Positions 16,814 through 24,243 are shown, counted from the stretch's first letter. The stretch: DNA of 64,000 nt from an uncultured Lachnospiraceae bacterium (GCA_947625015.1 CANQMR010000012.1:1-64000), one strand, 5' to 3'. Made by a program: numbers and translations. The notes: generated by a model not told the origin, from the letters alone.

Positions 16814-16876
16814 TTATTTCACACAACACATGGCATGGTATAACGCCACCCTGTTTTCAAATTGTACAAACCGCAT
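16814..16876 (-). CDS. Leader peptide with tandem Cys codons upstream of metY, 20 aa
   Basis: A minus-strand ORF of 20 codons begins at ATG 16876 (or ATG 16882, two codons earlier) with AAAGGA and GGAG at suitable spacing. It begins MRFVQFENRV and ends HAMCCVK before TAA; the two Cys codons are TGT TGT, three codons from the stop. It lies between the metY promoter (16927-16955) and the metY start and ends 68 bp before it. Position and Cys codons suggest a leader peptide whose translation senses cysteinyl-tRNA. No alternative terminator hairpin is visible after it, so any control would be translational or Rho-linked. Expression is not proven. Confidence 0.55.
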   Translation of the reverse strand: MRFVQFENRVALYHAMCCVK

Positions 16877-16926
16877 CTGCATCACTCCGTTTCCTTTAAG
16901 CATATCTGCTTTCTGTTTACAGGATT

Positions 16927-16955
16927 ATCTTACCACCGGTTTTTTTCTCTGTCCA
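16927..16955 (-). promoter_or_regulatory. Promoter of the metY transcript
   Basis: TGGACA, 17-bp spacer, TAAGAT on the minus strand, leaving a leader of about 170 nt before metY. Confidence 0.5.
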
Positions 16956-16971
16956 ACACATAAAACAAATA

Positions 16972-17000
16972 GCTGGCTATAGGATATTCCTATAGCCAGC
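16972..17000. terminator. Perfect palindrome: terminator of the sulfur operon and possible Rrf2 site
   Basis: GCTGGCTATAGGA and its complement around TAT, a 13-bp perfect stem just after the stop of the Rrf2 gene, followed on the minus strand by a weak T-rich tract. It contains TATAGGA and TCCTATA facing each other 18 bp upstream of the metY -35 box, and so may also serve as an operator. Confidence 0.6.
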
Positions 17001-17017
17001 CTGTAGGCGTCCTGTTC

Positions 17018-17440
17018 TCAGATTATATACTGGTTAATCTGCTCCTCCTGCCATTCCAACATATCTTTAAGGGTGATATGGTCCACCACATTGTTAATGG
17101 CCTCCTCTAATTGCGTCCAGATTCTTGCGGTCACAAATTCCCGTTCATTGCTGTTGGCATCGTCATAGACTACCGGAGCAAGGCTGCCCTCAGTCTGCCG
17201 CAAAATCATTCCCACAGTATACTGCTCCGGCGGATTCTTAAGCATATAGCCGCCCTGAGGCCCGCGGATACTCCTGACAAAACCCGCTTTATTCAGCAGA
17301 GATATAATCTGCTCCAGATATTTTTCGGAAATCTGCTGCCGCTTGGCCACATCCCGCAGCCGCACCGGTTCCCCGGTGTTATAGGTTGCCAGGTCTAACA
17401 TCAGCAGCAATGCATATCTTCCTTTTGTTGATATTCTCAT
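17018..17440 (-). CDS. Rrf2-family regulator without cluster cysteines (CymR-like), 140 aa
   Basis: Rrf2 winged-helix regulator starting MRISTKGRYALLLMLDLA, with the recognition region KRQQISEKYLEQIISLL and the wing GPQGGYMLKNP. It has no cysteines in the position used by IscR to hold an iron-sulfur cluster, so it resembles CymR, which in Bacillus senses cysteine supply through CysK. The ATG at 17440 is chosen because an upstream TTG lacks a ribosome site. It is the last gene of the APS reductase transcript, 17 bp after aprB. Likely regulator of the sulfur locus; inferred from context. Confidence 0.9.
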   Translation of the reverse strand: MRISTKGRYALLLMLDLATYNTGEPVRLRDVAKRQQISEKYLEQIISLLNKAGFVRSIRGPQGGYMLKNPPEQYTVGMILRQTEGSLAPVVYDDANSNEREFVTARIWTQLEEAINNVVDHITLKDMLEWQEEQINQYII

Positions 17441-17457
17441 ATACCCACCATTTCCTC

Positions 17458-17769
17458 TCAATATTGATTGGCGTTCCGTCTGTCCACATCAATCACCTTT
17501 TCTTCGCCATTATATTTTTGAATCCTCCAGTGAAGAATTTCTCCCTCGGCAGTCACACTCATGCTGCTTCCATTGCCTCCAATATCTGCGCCAAGAAAAA
17601 ATTCAATGGCTCCTACGGGACATTCCTTTACGCAGGACACACAGCCCCAGCAGTCTCTGGGATACTGCATAACCGCTTTTTTCTTTTCCACTTCAATCAG
17701 GGTTCCCGGACATACCTCGGCGCATCTGCCGCAGCCAATACATTTTTCCCGATTAATCCGTATGCTCAT
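17458..17769 (-). CDS. aprB: Ferredoxin-like beta subunit of APS reductase, 103 aa
   Basis: Small iron-sulfur protein with two [4Fe-4S] motifs, CIGCGRCAEVCPG (residues 11-23) and CWGCVSCVKECPVG (residues 40-53), followed by a tail of about 45 residues. It is shorter than AprB of dissimilatory sulfate reducers, lacking the long C-terminal arm. It would feed electrons to AprA. The start at 17769 overlaps the aprA stop by 17 bp and has GGAGG upstream, so the two subunits are translationally linked. Confidence 0.88.
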   Translation of the reverse strand: MSIRINREKCIGCGRCAEVCPGTLIEVEKKKAVMQYPRDCWGCVSCVKECPVGAIEFFLGADIGGNGSSMSVTAEGEILHWRIQKYNGEEKVIDVDRRNANQY

Positions 17770-19453
17770 ATACTTCCGCCTCCACAATATCTCTGAAAAT
17801 CACCTGAATCTGTCCGTCCTTCAGCCTGGTATTCAGATATTTAAAATATGCCTCATTCCTGTCCGGATAATCCAGATATTCATTAAAAGAATGCCATCTG
17901 GTCTCCCGGCGGTTTCGTAAATGAACAAGCAGAGTTTTACAGACCGTAAGCCGTTCCTTAAGCTCACAGGCAAAGAGCAGCTCATGCATATTAGCGGCTC
18001 CTATATGCGCTGTCATTGCCTCTAAACGCGCTATCTTTTCTGCGGCCAGCTTTAACTGCGCTTCACTGTATTGATAATTCCTTGTTATTCCACCGGCATA
18101 CTCATCCATGATTTTCTGCATTGCTTCTTCCAGCTCCTCCACAGAAAATACCGGATTTTCTTCATTGCGAACGGTCTCATAACCGGCAATTATCCCCGCA
18201 GCCTGCCGGCTTATATGCTCCGGCACAGGCTCATGCGCAGAAGGTCTCCCGCTCAGATTTTTAATGATGTGTAAGGCGGCAATCTCCCCTTCTGCCAGGG
18301 CTCCGGTTACATACTTCTGCGGACAGCCCCCTGCCACATCACCGGCTGCATACAAGCCATGGACGGTTGTTTCCCGGTTCGTGTCCACCCAGTAACCGCT
18401 TGCAGTATGGCCGCCAACAATATAGGGCTCTGTCCCTTCTATCTCCACATCCTCCTGGCTTGGGTATGCACCGCTTTCCACCCATTTTAAGGTCTGGCTG
18501 GGAGCCATATTGAGATACGCTTTTAACAAGTCCTCATCCTGCTCCTTTGTAATGCCGCTGGTCTTTAAATAACAGGGGCCGTTTCCCAGTTGATTTTCCC
18601 GCACTGTTCCATACACCCGCTCACTAGTGGTAAGCCCATACCGGTCTTCATAAATAACGCCGCGGGAATTTATCTGCTTTGCTCCGACTCCCTGGGCAAT
18701 GGTTCCCGTCGGGGCAATGGTATCCTTGCACCGAAGGGCAATAAACCGCATTTCAAAGGAGGTCATCTCCGCCCCTGCGCGAATACCCATGGCATATCCC
18801 CCGCCGGTGTTAAAGGGCGGATACCACATTTTATGTCGGGAAAAACCGGGATTATTCGGCCGGTAAAGTCCGGCGGCTCCGCCGGTTGCCACCAGCACCG
18901 CCTGCGCTTCAATAATATATGCCTTTTCCTCTTTTACGGAAAAGCCTGCCGCGCCATATACATGGTTATCATCCACCAGTAAGTCGGTAATATTGACATT
19001 GTTTTGAACCGTTACCCGCTCTGCCTCCTGCACAGCCTTTGCAAGAATCGGCTTAAAGTTCTCCCCGTTAATCTTGATATTCCGGTCGCCTCTGGCTACA
19101 TAGTCCCCGTTCTCATCCTTTAGAATCACAAGGCCTAAGCGTTCCATGTCCGCTGTCACCGCATTAAAGCGCTTAGCGGCTGACAAGAGCAAATCCTTCC
19201 GGACAATTCCATTGGCATCCCTTGTGGCGTAATCCACATAGTCCTGAGGCTTCTTACCCTTTACAATATAAGCGTTAATGGCATTGACTCCGGCAGCAAG
19301 GCAGCCGCTTCTTATCACATTCGCCTTTTCTGCAATCAGAACTGAAAACCGGGAATTTCTGCTGAGCGTCAGCGCGGCATAGCAGCCCGCCGTCCCTCCG
19401 CCTATAATTAACACATCTGTGTTAATCCTTTCTATCTGTAACCCTTCTTTCAT
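17753..19453 (-). CDS. aprA: Adenylylsulfate reductase alpha subunit (assimilatory type), 566 aa
   Basis: FAD flavoprotein that reduces adenosine 5'-phosphosulfate to sulfite and AMP. The FAD site IIGGGTAGCYAALTL is at the N-terminus, GCLAAGVNAINAY shortly after, and the C-terminal HGLYAAGDVAGGCPQKYVTGALAEGEIAA motif of the fumarate reductase/AprA superfamily is intact. Clostridia often use this AprBA type for assimilation instead of PAPS reductase. The ATG at 19453 is preferred: a promoter with TATAAT at 19494-19499 would place an upstream ATG inside the -10 region. Sits in the sulfur operon with the JAMM protease upstream and aprB overlapping downstream. Confidence 0.92.
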   Translation of the reverse strand: MKEGLQIERINTDVLIIGGGTAGCYAALTLSRNSRFSVLIAEKANVIRSGCLAAGVNAINAYIVKGKKPQDYVDYATRDANGIVRKDLLLSAAKRFNAVTADMERLGLVILKDENGDYVARGDRNIKINGENFKPILAKAVQEAERVTVQNNVNITDLLVDDNHVYGAAGFSVKEEKAYIIEAQAVLVATGGAAGLYRPNNPGFSRHKMWYPPFNTGGGYAMGIRAGAEMTSFEMRFIALRCKDTIAPTGTIAQGVGAKQINSRGVIYEDRYGLTTSERVYGTVRENQLGNGPCYLKTSGITKEQDEDLLKAYLNMAPSQTLKWVESGAYPSQEDVEIEGTEPYIVGGHTASGYWVDTNRETTVHGLYAAGDVAGGCPQKYVTGALAEGEIAALHIIKNLSGRPSAHEPVPEHISRQAAGIIAGYETVRNEENPVFSVEELEEAMQKIMDEYAGGITRNYQYSEAQLKLAAEKIARLEAMTAHIGAANMHELLFACELKERLTVCKTLLVHLRNRRETRWHSFNEYLDYPDRNEAYFKYLNTRLKDGQIQVIFRDIVEAEVYEHTD

Positions 19454-19493
19454 GTTATAGTAATCCCTTTCTGAAAAGTTCATACCGCTGTTC

Positions 19494-19522
19494 ATTATAT
19501 CATCTGTATTCCTATTTGTACA
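19494..19522 (-). promoter_or_regulatory. Internal promoter for aprA with TAGGAATA in the spacer
   Basis: TGTACA, 17-bp spacer, TATAAT on the minus strand. The spacer holds ATAGGAATA, shared with other promoters of the sulfur locus. Confidence 0.6.
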
Positions 19523-19583
19523 GTAGGATAACTGTGAATAACAAGGGCTGCCGTTCTTTACAAACCGCAGCCAACGGTATTTC

Positions 19584-20009
19584 TTACTCCACGATATCTA
19601 TCTCATGCGCTGTCACATTCTTATTCCCGTCAATTCCAAATGCCCTTAATACAGGGTTATCCGGCTGTTGCAGGGAAAGAATCAGATACTCAATGGAAGA
19701 ATCATAAGCAAGCCGCTTATCCTCCTCTGAAGGTCTGGAAGGCGACTCCGGATGGGAATGAAAATTCCCGATTATCGATACGCCGTCTGCCCTTGCATCT
19801 TTAAGGGCTGCCAGCTGCTCCTTCGGATCCATGGAAAAATGCTCGTTACTGGCATCCACATTGGTCAGCAGATACACCTTCGTCACCGTTTTTACTTCGC
19901 CGTCAACCCTTCCCCCAAGCAGCCCGCAGGCCTCATTGGGCAGGCCAGCCCTGCAATGCTTCAGCATCGCTTCATAATCCTGTTTTTTTAAATGTATCAC
20001 AATACTCAT
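19584..20009 (-). CDS. JAMM/MPN+ metalloprotease, candidate sulfur-carrier-trimming protease, 141 aa
   Basis: A zinc peptidase of the JAB1/MPN/Mov34 fold. The full JAMM signature is present: the Glu in NEACGLLGG (near residue 26) and HSHPESPSRPSEED, i.e. HxH, seven residues, Ser, two residues, Asp. Length fits the minimal bacterial form such as Mec+ of mycobacteria and HcyD of Wolinella. It lies 12 bp after the E1-like gene, two genes after a ThiS-like protein whose C-terminal glycines are masked by Ala-Arg; removing such a tail is the known job of these proteases in thiocarboxylate pathways. The substrate assignment is inference from context. Confidence 0.9.
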   Translation of the reverse strand: MSIVIHLKKQDYEAMLKHCRAGLPNEACGLLGGRVDGEVKTVTKVYLLTNVDASNEHFSMDPKEQLAALKDARADGVSIIGNFHSHPESPSRPSEEDKRLAYDSSIEYLILSLQQPDNPVLRAFGIDGNKNVTAHEIDIVE

Positions 20010-20021
20010 GTTCCGCTCCTG

Positions 20022-20828
20022 TCACTGTTTTAAATCACATTCTGCCTGTTCATAATCAATCAGTTTCGTAATCGTCGGGTTGCTTCCGCAGACTGCGCAA
20101 TTACAATCCTTAGGAAGTTTTACCGTACGGAAATTCATTTTCAGGGCGTCATAAGTCATAAGTCTTCCCGTCAACAGTTCCCCTTGACCGATAATATATT
20201 TTACCGCCTCCATAGCCTGTAGGCTTCCGATTACGCCGCCCATAGCCCCGATTACGCCCGCCTGCTTACAGGTAGGAACCGCATCCTTTGGCGGCGGATT
20301 CTTAAATACGCACCTGTAGCAAGGGCCCTCACCCGGCACATAGGTCATAAGCTGTCCCTGAAAACGGATAATTCCTGCATGGGAAAATGGCTTGCCCGCC
20401 ATAACACAAGCGTCATTAATCAAAAACTTTGCCGGAAAATTATCCGTTCCGTCAATAATAAAATCATAATCCGCAATCAGCTCCATAATATTTTCGGAAG
20501 TGACAAAGGTCCGGTATGTATGAACTGTAATATCCGGATTGATCGCCTTCATCGTCTCCGCCGCAGACTTTACCTTTGCTTTTCCAATGTCATCTGTTGT
20601 ATGGATAACCTGCCGCTGCAAATTGGATAAATCCACCTCGTCTGCATCTGCAATACCAATGGTTCCCACTCCCGCCGCTGTAAGATACAGCGCCGCCGGT
20701 GCGCCGAGTCCTCCGGCGCCGATAATTAAAACCTTAGCGTTTAACAATTTTTTCTGTCCCTTTACACCCACCTCTTTTAAAATGATGTGGCGGGAATAGC
20801 GCTCTAACTGTTCGTTGGTGAAAGCCAT
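20022..20828 (-). CDS. moeB: ThiF/MoeB-type E1-like sulfur-carrier adenylyltransferase, 268 aa
   Basis: Activates the C-terminal glycine of a ubiquitin-fold sulfur carrier by adenylation. Visible: ATP-binding IIGAGGLGAPAALYL, the IADADEVDLSNLQRQ segment with catalytic Arg, the DNFPAKFLINDAC region, the zinc-binding pairs CYRC and CAVC, and a Cys in VPTCKQAG equivalent to the catalytic Cys of the family. There is no C-terminal rhodanese domain, unlike MoeZ. Its ATG overlaps the stop of the ThiS-like gene as TAATG, and the glycine codons of the carrier double as its ribosome site. Works with the neighbouring carrier; the symbol reflects family only. Confidence 0.9.
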   Translation of the reverse strand: MAFTNEQLERYSRHIILKEVGVKGQKKLLNAKVLIIGAGGLGAPAALYLTAAGVGTIGIADADEVDLSNLQRQVIHTTDDIGKAKVKSAAETMKAINPDITVHTYRTFVTSENIMELIADYDFIIDGTDNFPAKFLINDACVMAGKPFSHAGIIRFQGQLMTYVPGEGPCYRCVFKNPPPKDAVPTCKQAGVIGAMGGVIGSLQAMEAVKYIIGQGELLTGRLMTYDALKMNFRTVKLPKDCNCAVCGSNPTITKLIDYEQAECDLKQ

Positions 20829-21037
20829 TACCTAGCCCCTCCTCCCATGAAATATAAAAATTCTACGGTATCATTTTCTTTTAAAACGGTATTGGGAAAA
20901 TCCTCCCTCGCCACAAATTCATCATTGATTGTAACCGTTACATACTGTGCGTTTTCAATCTCTTCCTTTTCAATGAGCTCGGGTAATGTGATTCCCTCCG
21001 CATACTCCTTCTTACTGCCTGCTACTGTAACTGTCAT
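20828..21037 (-). CDS. thiS: ThiS-like sulfur carrier with a masked C-terminus (GGG-AR), 69 aa
   Basis: Ubiquitin-fold sulfur carrier of the ThiS/MoaD superfamily (beta-grasp, 69 residues). The C-terminus reads FLYFMGGGAR instead of the usual terminal Gly-Gly, so two residues have to be removed before adenylation and thiocarboxylation. I checked the codons: GGG GCT AGG TAA, so the Ala-Arg tail is real. A JAMM protease and an E1-like enzyme follow in the same operon. This matches the organisation of CysO-Mec+ in mycobacteria and HcyS-HcyD-HcyF in Wolinella. The operon has no thiazole genes, so a role in thiamine synthesis is unlikely; the gene symbol is only a family label. Confidence 0.9.
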   Translation of the reverse strand: MTVTVAGSKKEYAEGITLPELIEKEEIENAQYVTVTINDEFVAREDFPNTVLKENDTVEFLYFMGGGAR

Positions 21038-21041
21038 ATCT

Positions 21042-21359
21042 TCATTCCTTCCCTTCTAATAATTCTATGATTTCCGCTTTGCCGACGGTCCCGGCAAGCC
21101 TTCCCTTTTCTTCCCCCTGATTCACCAACACCAGGGTTGGAGCGGACATTACCTGATACTGCTGCGCCAGCTCCATATCATAATTAACATTTACCTTATA
21201 AAGATAAATTTTATCCTCATATGTCTCCTCAATCTCTCCCAATGTGCCCGCCATCCGCTTACAGGGAATACAGGTATCGGAATAAAAATCCAAGAGCACA
21301 GGTTTATCTGCCTTCAAAACCTTTTCTTCAAAATTGTCCTGATTCACGCGAACCGCCAT
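21042..21359 (-). CDS. Thioredoxin-like protein, CIPC active site, 105 aa
   Basis: Single thioredoxin fold with the redox motif DTCIPCKR near residue 30 in place of WCGPCK, and the cis-proline segment VMSAPTLVLV near residue 72. The changed dipeptide between the cysteines will shift its redox potential. It sits between tusA and the sulfur carrier gene in the sulfur operon, so it could donate electrons to APS reductase or handle persulfides; which one is not clear from sequence. Three bases separate it from the carrier gene. Confidence 0.9.
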   Translation of the reverse strand: MAVRVNQDNFEEKVLKADKPVLLDFYSDTCIPCKRMAGTLGEIEETYEDKIYLYKVNVNYDMELAQQYQVMSAPTLVLVNQGEEKGRLAGTVGKAEIIELLEGKE

Positions 21360-21360
21360 A

Positions 21361-21609
21361 TTACTCCCCCACTTTCTTTACTATCAGCGTATAAGTTCCA
21401 TCTTCATTGGTGTTCAGCTTTAAAATCTGATGTCCTTCTTCCTTAATGCTGCGTGGGACATTCTGCACCGGTTCGCCGTCATTCATGCGGATTGCCAAGA
21501 CCTGCCCCTCGTCTAACTCCTCTAAAGCAACTTTCGCCTTTACAAAGGTGACAGGGCAGACCACATCTGTGATATCCACTGTATCATCAATAACAAAATC
21601 AGCCATCAT
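21361..21609 (-). CDS. tusA: TusA/SirA-like sulfurtransferase, 82 aa
   Basis: Small sulfur-relay protein of the TusA/SirA/YeeD family, two-layer alpha/beta fold. The N-terminal signature VVCPVTFVKAKVALEEL carries the conserved CPxxxxK segment with the active Cys at residue 18. It starts inside the end of the sulfite reductase gene (11-bp overlap). In this operon it probably passes sulfide-derived or persulfide sulfur on to the ThiS-like carrier; direct evidence is absent. Confidence 0.88.
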   Translation of the reverse strand: MMADFVIDDTVDITDVVCPVTFVKAKVALEELDEGQVLAIRMNDGEPVQNVPRSIKEEGHQILKLNTNEDGTYTLIVKKVGE

Positions 21610-22462
21610 ATGCCTCCTTTAAAACTTTATACAATTTATCTTTTCCTACCCTGTCAATGGTAAAGCGGAACCGTTCGCTTGGCTTTGCGTTATCGGCAAA
21701 AAACTGAATAGCCGCATCCGTCACCCGGAATAGCTGTTCCTCCGTCGTAATCAGCGGCAGCATATCCTCTCCTTTATATATGGAATTGCCAAAGGTTCCC
21801 CCAAAAGAAACTATGTATGCACTGTTAGCATCCCAGGCATCTGTCGGGCAGGACTTCACGCATCTGCCACAGAAATTGCATTTATCATAATCCACAACCA
21901 CCTTACCATCTTCAATGGTAATGGCGTTTTCGCGGCAGGCTTTGGCACAGACGCCGCAGTTTATGCAGGCCTCTTCTTTCCATTTCACATCTAAGGCCCC
22001 CTTAATGCCCACATCATTTTCCTCCGCCTTCAAACAGTTATTCTGGCAGCCGGTAACGCCAAACTTAAACTTATGGGGCAGTTCCCGTCCAAAATAACGG
22101 TCATTTAACTTCTGGGCGATATCTGTCGTATCTATATTGCCGCTGGGACAGATTTGACTGCCCTGACAGGCTGTAACCGTCCGAACGCGCGGACCGCAGA
22201 CGCCCGGCTTGCAGCCGCCCTCTGCCAGAGAATCCTTTACCTCCTCAATATCCTTTAACTTGATAAAGGGTATCTCCACGCCCTGTCTGGAGGTGAGGTG
22301 GACATATCCGTCTCCATACCGTTCCGCCACCTCCGCAATCTTTTTCAAATTTTCGGCAGTCAGAGTGCCGCCCACAACCGCTAACCGCAGGGAAAAATTA
22401 TCCTTCTGCTTCTGCCGCATAAACCCGCCTTTTTTCAGGGTTCCATAATCTACCTCAGCCAT
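21599..22462 (-). CDS. Siroheme/4Fe-4S sulfite reductase with ferredoxin domain, 287 aa
   Basis: Short single-polypeptide sulfite reductase. Residues 25-90 are a nitrite/sulfite reductase ferredoxin-like half domain; the siroheme-[4Fe-4S] cysteines are in TACQGSQICPSG and VTGCQNNCLKAEEND (pattern C-x5-C ... C-x3-C); two further [4Fe-4S] motifs, CINCGVCAKACRE and CNFCGRCVKSCPT, form an inserted ferredoxin domain. This resembles AsrC and related small clostridial enzymes, not the large CysI. It reduces sulfite from APS reductase to sulfide. Its siroheme can be made by the hemA-sirC-hemC-cobA/hemD-hemB-hemL cluster at 34.8-41.6 kb. Confidence 0.9.
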   Translation of the reverse strand: MAEVDYGTLKKGGFMRQKQKDNFSLRLAVVGGTLTAENLKKIAEVAERYGDGYVHLTSRQGVEIPFIKLKDIEEVKDSLAEGGCKPGVCGPRVRTVTACQGSQICPSGNIDTTDIAQKLNDRYFGRELPHKFKFGVTGCQNNCLKAEENDVGIKGALDVKWKEEACINCGVCAKACRENAITIEDGKVVVDYDKCNFCGRCVKSCPTDAWDANSAYIVSFGGTFGNSIYKGEDMLPLITTEEQLFRVTDAAIQFFADNAKPSERFRFTIDRVGKDKLYKVLKEAYDG

Positions 22463-22464
22463 AC

Positions 22465-23703
22465 TTACTTCTCTCCTTCTATTGCATTTTTAAAATCCTG
22501 TTTCAAATCCTCTATATCCTCAATCCCCACACTGATACGGATTAAATCCTCATACACTCCGGACTGTATCTGATCCTCTGTGGATAAATGTACCGCAATG
22601 GTTGACGCCGGATGAATCACCAGTGTTTTCGTGTCGCCAATGTTTGACAAAATATACGGCAATTTCAAGGCATTGATAATCCGGAATGCCCTTTCCTTAC
22701 TGCCGGCCCGGAGCGTTACAATCGCTCCGTATTTCCCCTGAAGCTGCCTCTTTGCAAGCTCATGGTACGGACTTTTTTCAAGTCCCGGATAATTGACGGT
22801 CACTCCTGCGTCCAGACTGTCGAGAAAAACAGCCAGTTCCAAAGCATTGGCGCATTGCCGCTCCATCCTGAGTCCCAGTGTCTCCAACCCCAAATTATTT
22901 AAGAACGCATTCTGGGGGGAGAGGCAGGCTCCGGTATTGCGGAACAGGCCGTTGCGCAGCTTCGCAATATATGCCATAGGTCCGAATTTCTTATAAGGCT
23001 TCAAACCGGGATACCGTTCATCATCCCATTTGAACTTCCCACCGTCGGTTAAAATGCCGCTAATGGCATCGCTGCTTCCATTTATGTATTTGGAAGAAGA
23101 ATTTACCACGATATCCGCCCCCAAAAGCAACGGTTTTACCAAATAGGGCGTAGCCACCGTATTATCCACGATAAAGGGCAGGCCGTATCTATGCGCAACT
23201 TCGGCAACCTTTTCTATATCCGTCACATCCAGCTTGGGATTCCCTATGGTCTCGGCAAATATCAGGCGCGTCTTATCGGTAATCAGCGCCTCATAGCTTT
23301 CCGGTACATTTTCCTTCACATATTTAGTCTGAACACCAAAAGCCGCTAAATCCTCAAACAGCTCCACAGTCCCGCCATAAAGTCCCGCTGCCGCCACCAC
23401 TTCATCCCCGGACTGCAAAATGTTCATCAACGCATTAAAAAGCGCCGCCATACCGGAGGCACATGCCACGCTTCCAAGCCCGCCTTCTAATACTGTAATC
23501 CTCTTTTCAAAGGCTTCTACCGTAGGATTGTTGATTCTGGTATAAGAAAATCCCATGGCCTTGTTGGTAAATATATTCTCCAAATCTTCCGCACATTTAT
23601 GACGAAATGCACTGCTCTGGTAGACCGGCACCTGGGTAGCCCCAAATGGATTCTTGTCGTCCACTCCGTGAAGCAGAGCTGTGTTAAAGCCGCAATCAGT
23701 CAT
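22465..23703 (-). CDS. metY: O-acetylhomoserine sulfhydrylase-like PLP enzyme, first gene of the sulfur operon, 412 aa
   Basis: Cys/Met-metabolism PLP enzyme. Visible: YQSSAFRHK, LEGGLGSVACASGMAAL, VDNTVATPYLVKP, the PLP-lysine SSSKYINGSSDAISG and the C-terminal IHPASTIAVHLSTEDQ. It is clearly diverged from the metY at 15438-16745 and, unlike it, is encoded with the ThiS-like carrier, E1 and JAMM protease. In Wolinella a MetY of this kind takes sulfur from the thiocarboxylated carrier to form homocysteine, and the JAMM protease releases the product. That mechanism is proposed here by homology of gene order. Confidence 0.92.
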   Translation of the reverse strand: MTDCGFNTALLHGVDDKNPFGATQVPVYQSSAFRHKCAEDLENIFTNKAMGFSYTRINNPTVEAFEKRITVLEGGLGSVACASGMAALFNALMNILQSGDEVVAAAGLYGGTVELFEDLAAFGVQTKYVKENVPESYEALITDKTRLIFAETIGNPKLDVTDIEKVAEVAHRYGLPFIVDNTVATPYLVKPLLLGADIVVNSSSKYINGSSDAISGILTDGGKFKWDDERYPGLKPYKKFGPMAYIAKLRNGLFRNTGACLSPQNAFLNNLGLETLGLRMERQCANALELAVFLDSLDAGVTVNYPGLEKSPYHELAKRQLQGKYGAIVTLRAGSKERAFRIINALKLPYILSNIGDTKTLVIHPASTIAVHLSTEDQIQSGVYEDLIRISVGIEDIEDLKQDFKNAIEGEK

Positions 23704-23741
23704 TATCTTTGCTCCATTCTTTTCCCCTAAATTTTTCTATA

Positions 23742-23778
23742 ATAATAAACCTATTAACATACTTTGTCAATAGGTTTA
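23742..23778 (-). promoter_or_regulatory. Promoter and operator of the ten-gene sulfur operon
   Basis: TTGACA, 17-bp spacer, TATTAT on the minus strand (23742-23770). A perfect 10-bp inverted repeat (TAAACCTATT and AATAGGTTTA, 23746-23755 and 23769-23778) overlaps the -10, the spacer and the -35 box, as a repressor site would. Confidence 0.75.
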
Positions 23779-23819
23779 TAGTGAAATTATCTCTATTATG
23801 GAAATCTGCCGATATTTCC

Positions 23820-24221
23820 CTATTTCAGTAAATCGGCAAGGGTAATACTTTCAAAATATTCGTCTGTCAGCCGATAAAGCCCCTCCCACATACGGAGCGT
23901 TTTGCACTCTGCCGCCCTCTCGCATCGGTTTGGCGTATTGTCCAGACAGGCCACCGGCGCTAAAGAGCCTTCGATTAACTTTAAAATGCTGCCAATCGTA
24001 TACTCCTCCGGGGACTTTGCCAGCTTATATCCGCCGCCCTTCCCTCTAAGCGCCCGCAAAAAATCATTTTTGCTCAGCACCACAACGATAGACTCCAGGT
24101 ACTTTTCTGAAATATTCTGCCGCTTTGCAATGTCCATCAATGGTATATATTCCTGACTGTCCTGCTCCGCCAGATCCAGCATTACCCGGACCGCATATCT
24201 CCCTCTGGTCGAAATTTTCAT
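23820..24221 (-). CDS. Rrf2-family regulator with IscR-like cysteines, 133 aa
   Basis: Rrf2 winged-helix protein starting MKISTRGRYAVRVMLDLAEQ, recognition region KRQNISEKYLESIVVVL and wing GKGGGYKLAKSP. Unlike the regulator at 17018 it has three cysteines, C-x7-C-x5-C in the segment after GSLAPVAC, the position where IscR binds a [2Fe-2S] cluster (C-x5-C-x5-C there). It may therefore sense iron-sulfur status or redox state. It lies directly upstream of, and in the same direction as, the sulfur operon, but is separated by that operon's promoter. Its own promoter is at 24244-24273. Confidence 0.9.
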   Translation of the reverse strand: MKISTRGRYAVRVMLDLAEQDSQEYIPLMDIAKRQNISEKYLESIVVVLSKNDFLRALRGKGGGYKLAKSPEEYTIGSILKLIEGSLAPVACLDNTPNRCERAAECKTLRMWEGLYRLTDEYFESITLADLLK

Positions 24222-24243
24222 AGAAATACACCTCCGTATTCCT

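Noticed and set aside
16746-16926. SAM riboswitch or T-box in the metY leader
   Set aside because: No conserved S-box core, no T-box TGGNACCGCG word, and no terminator/antiterminator pair could be drawn.
20828-21037. Thiamine (ThiS) function for the sulfur carrier
   Set aside because: No thiG, thiH or other thiazole genes nearby, the C-terminus is masked, and a JAMM protease is present.
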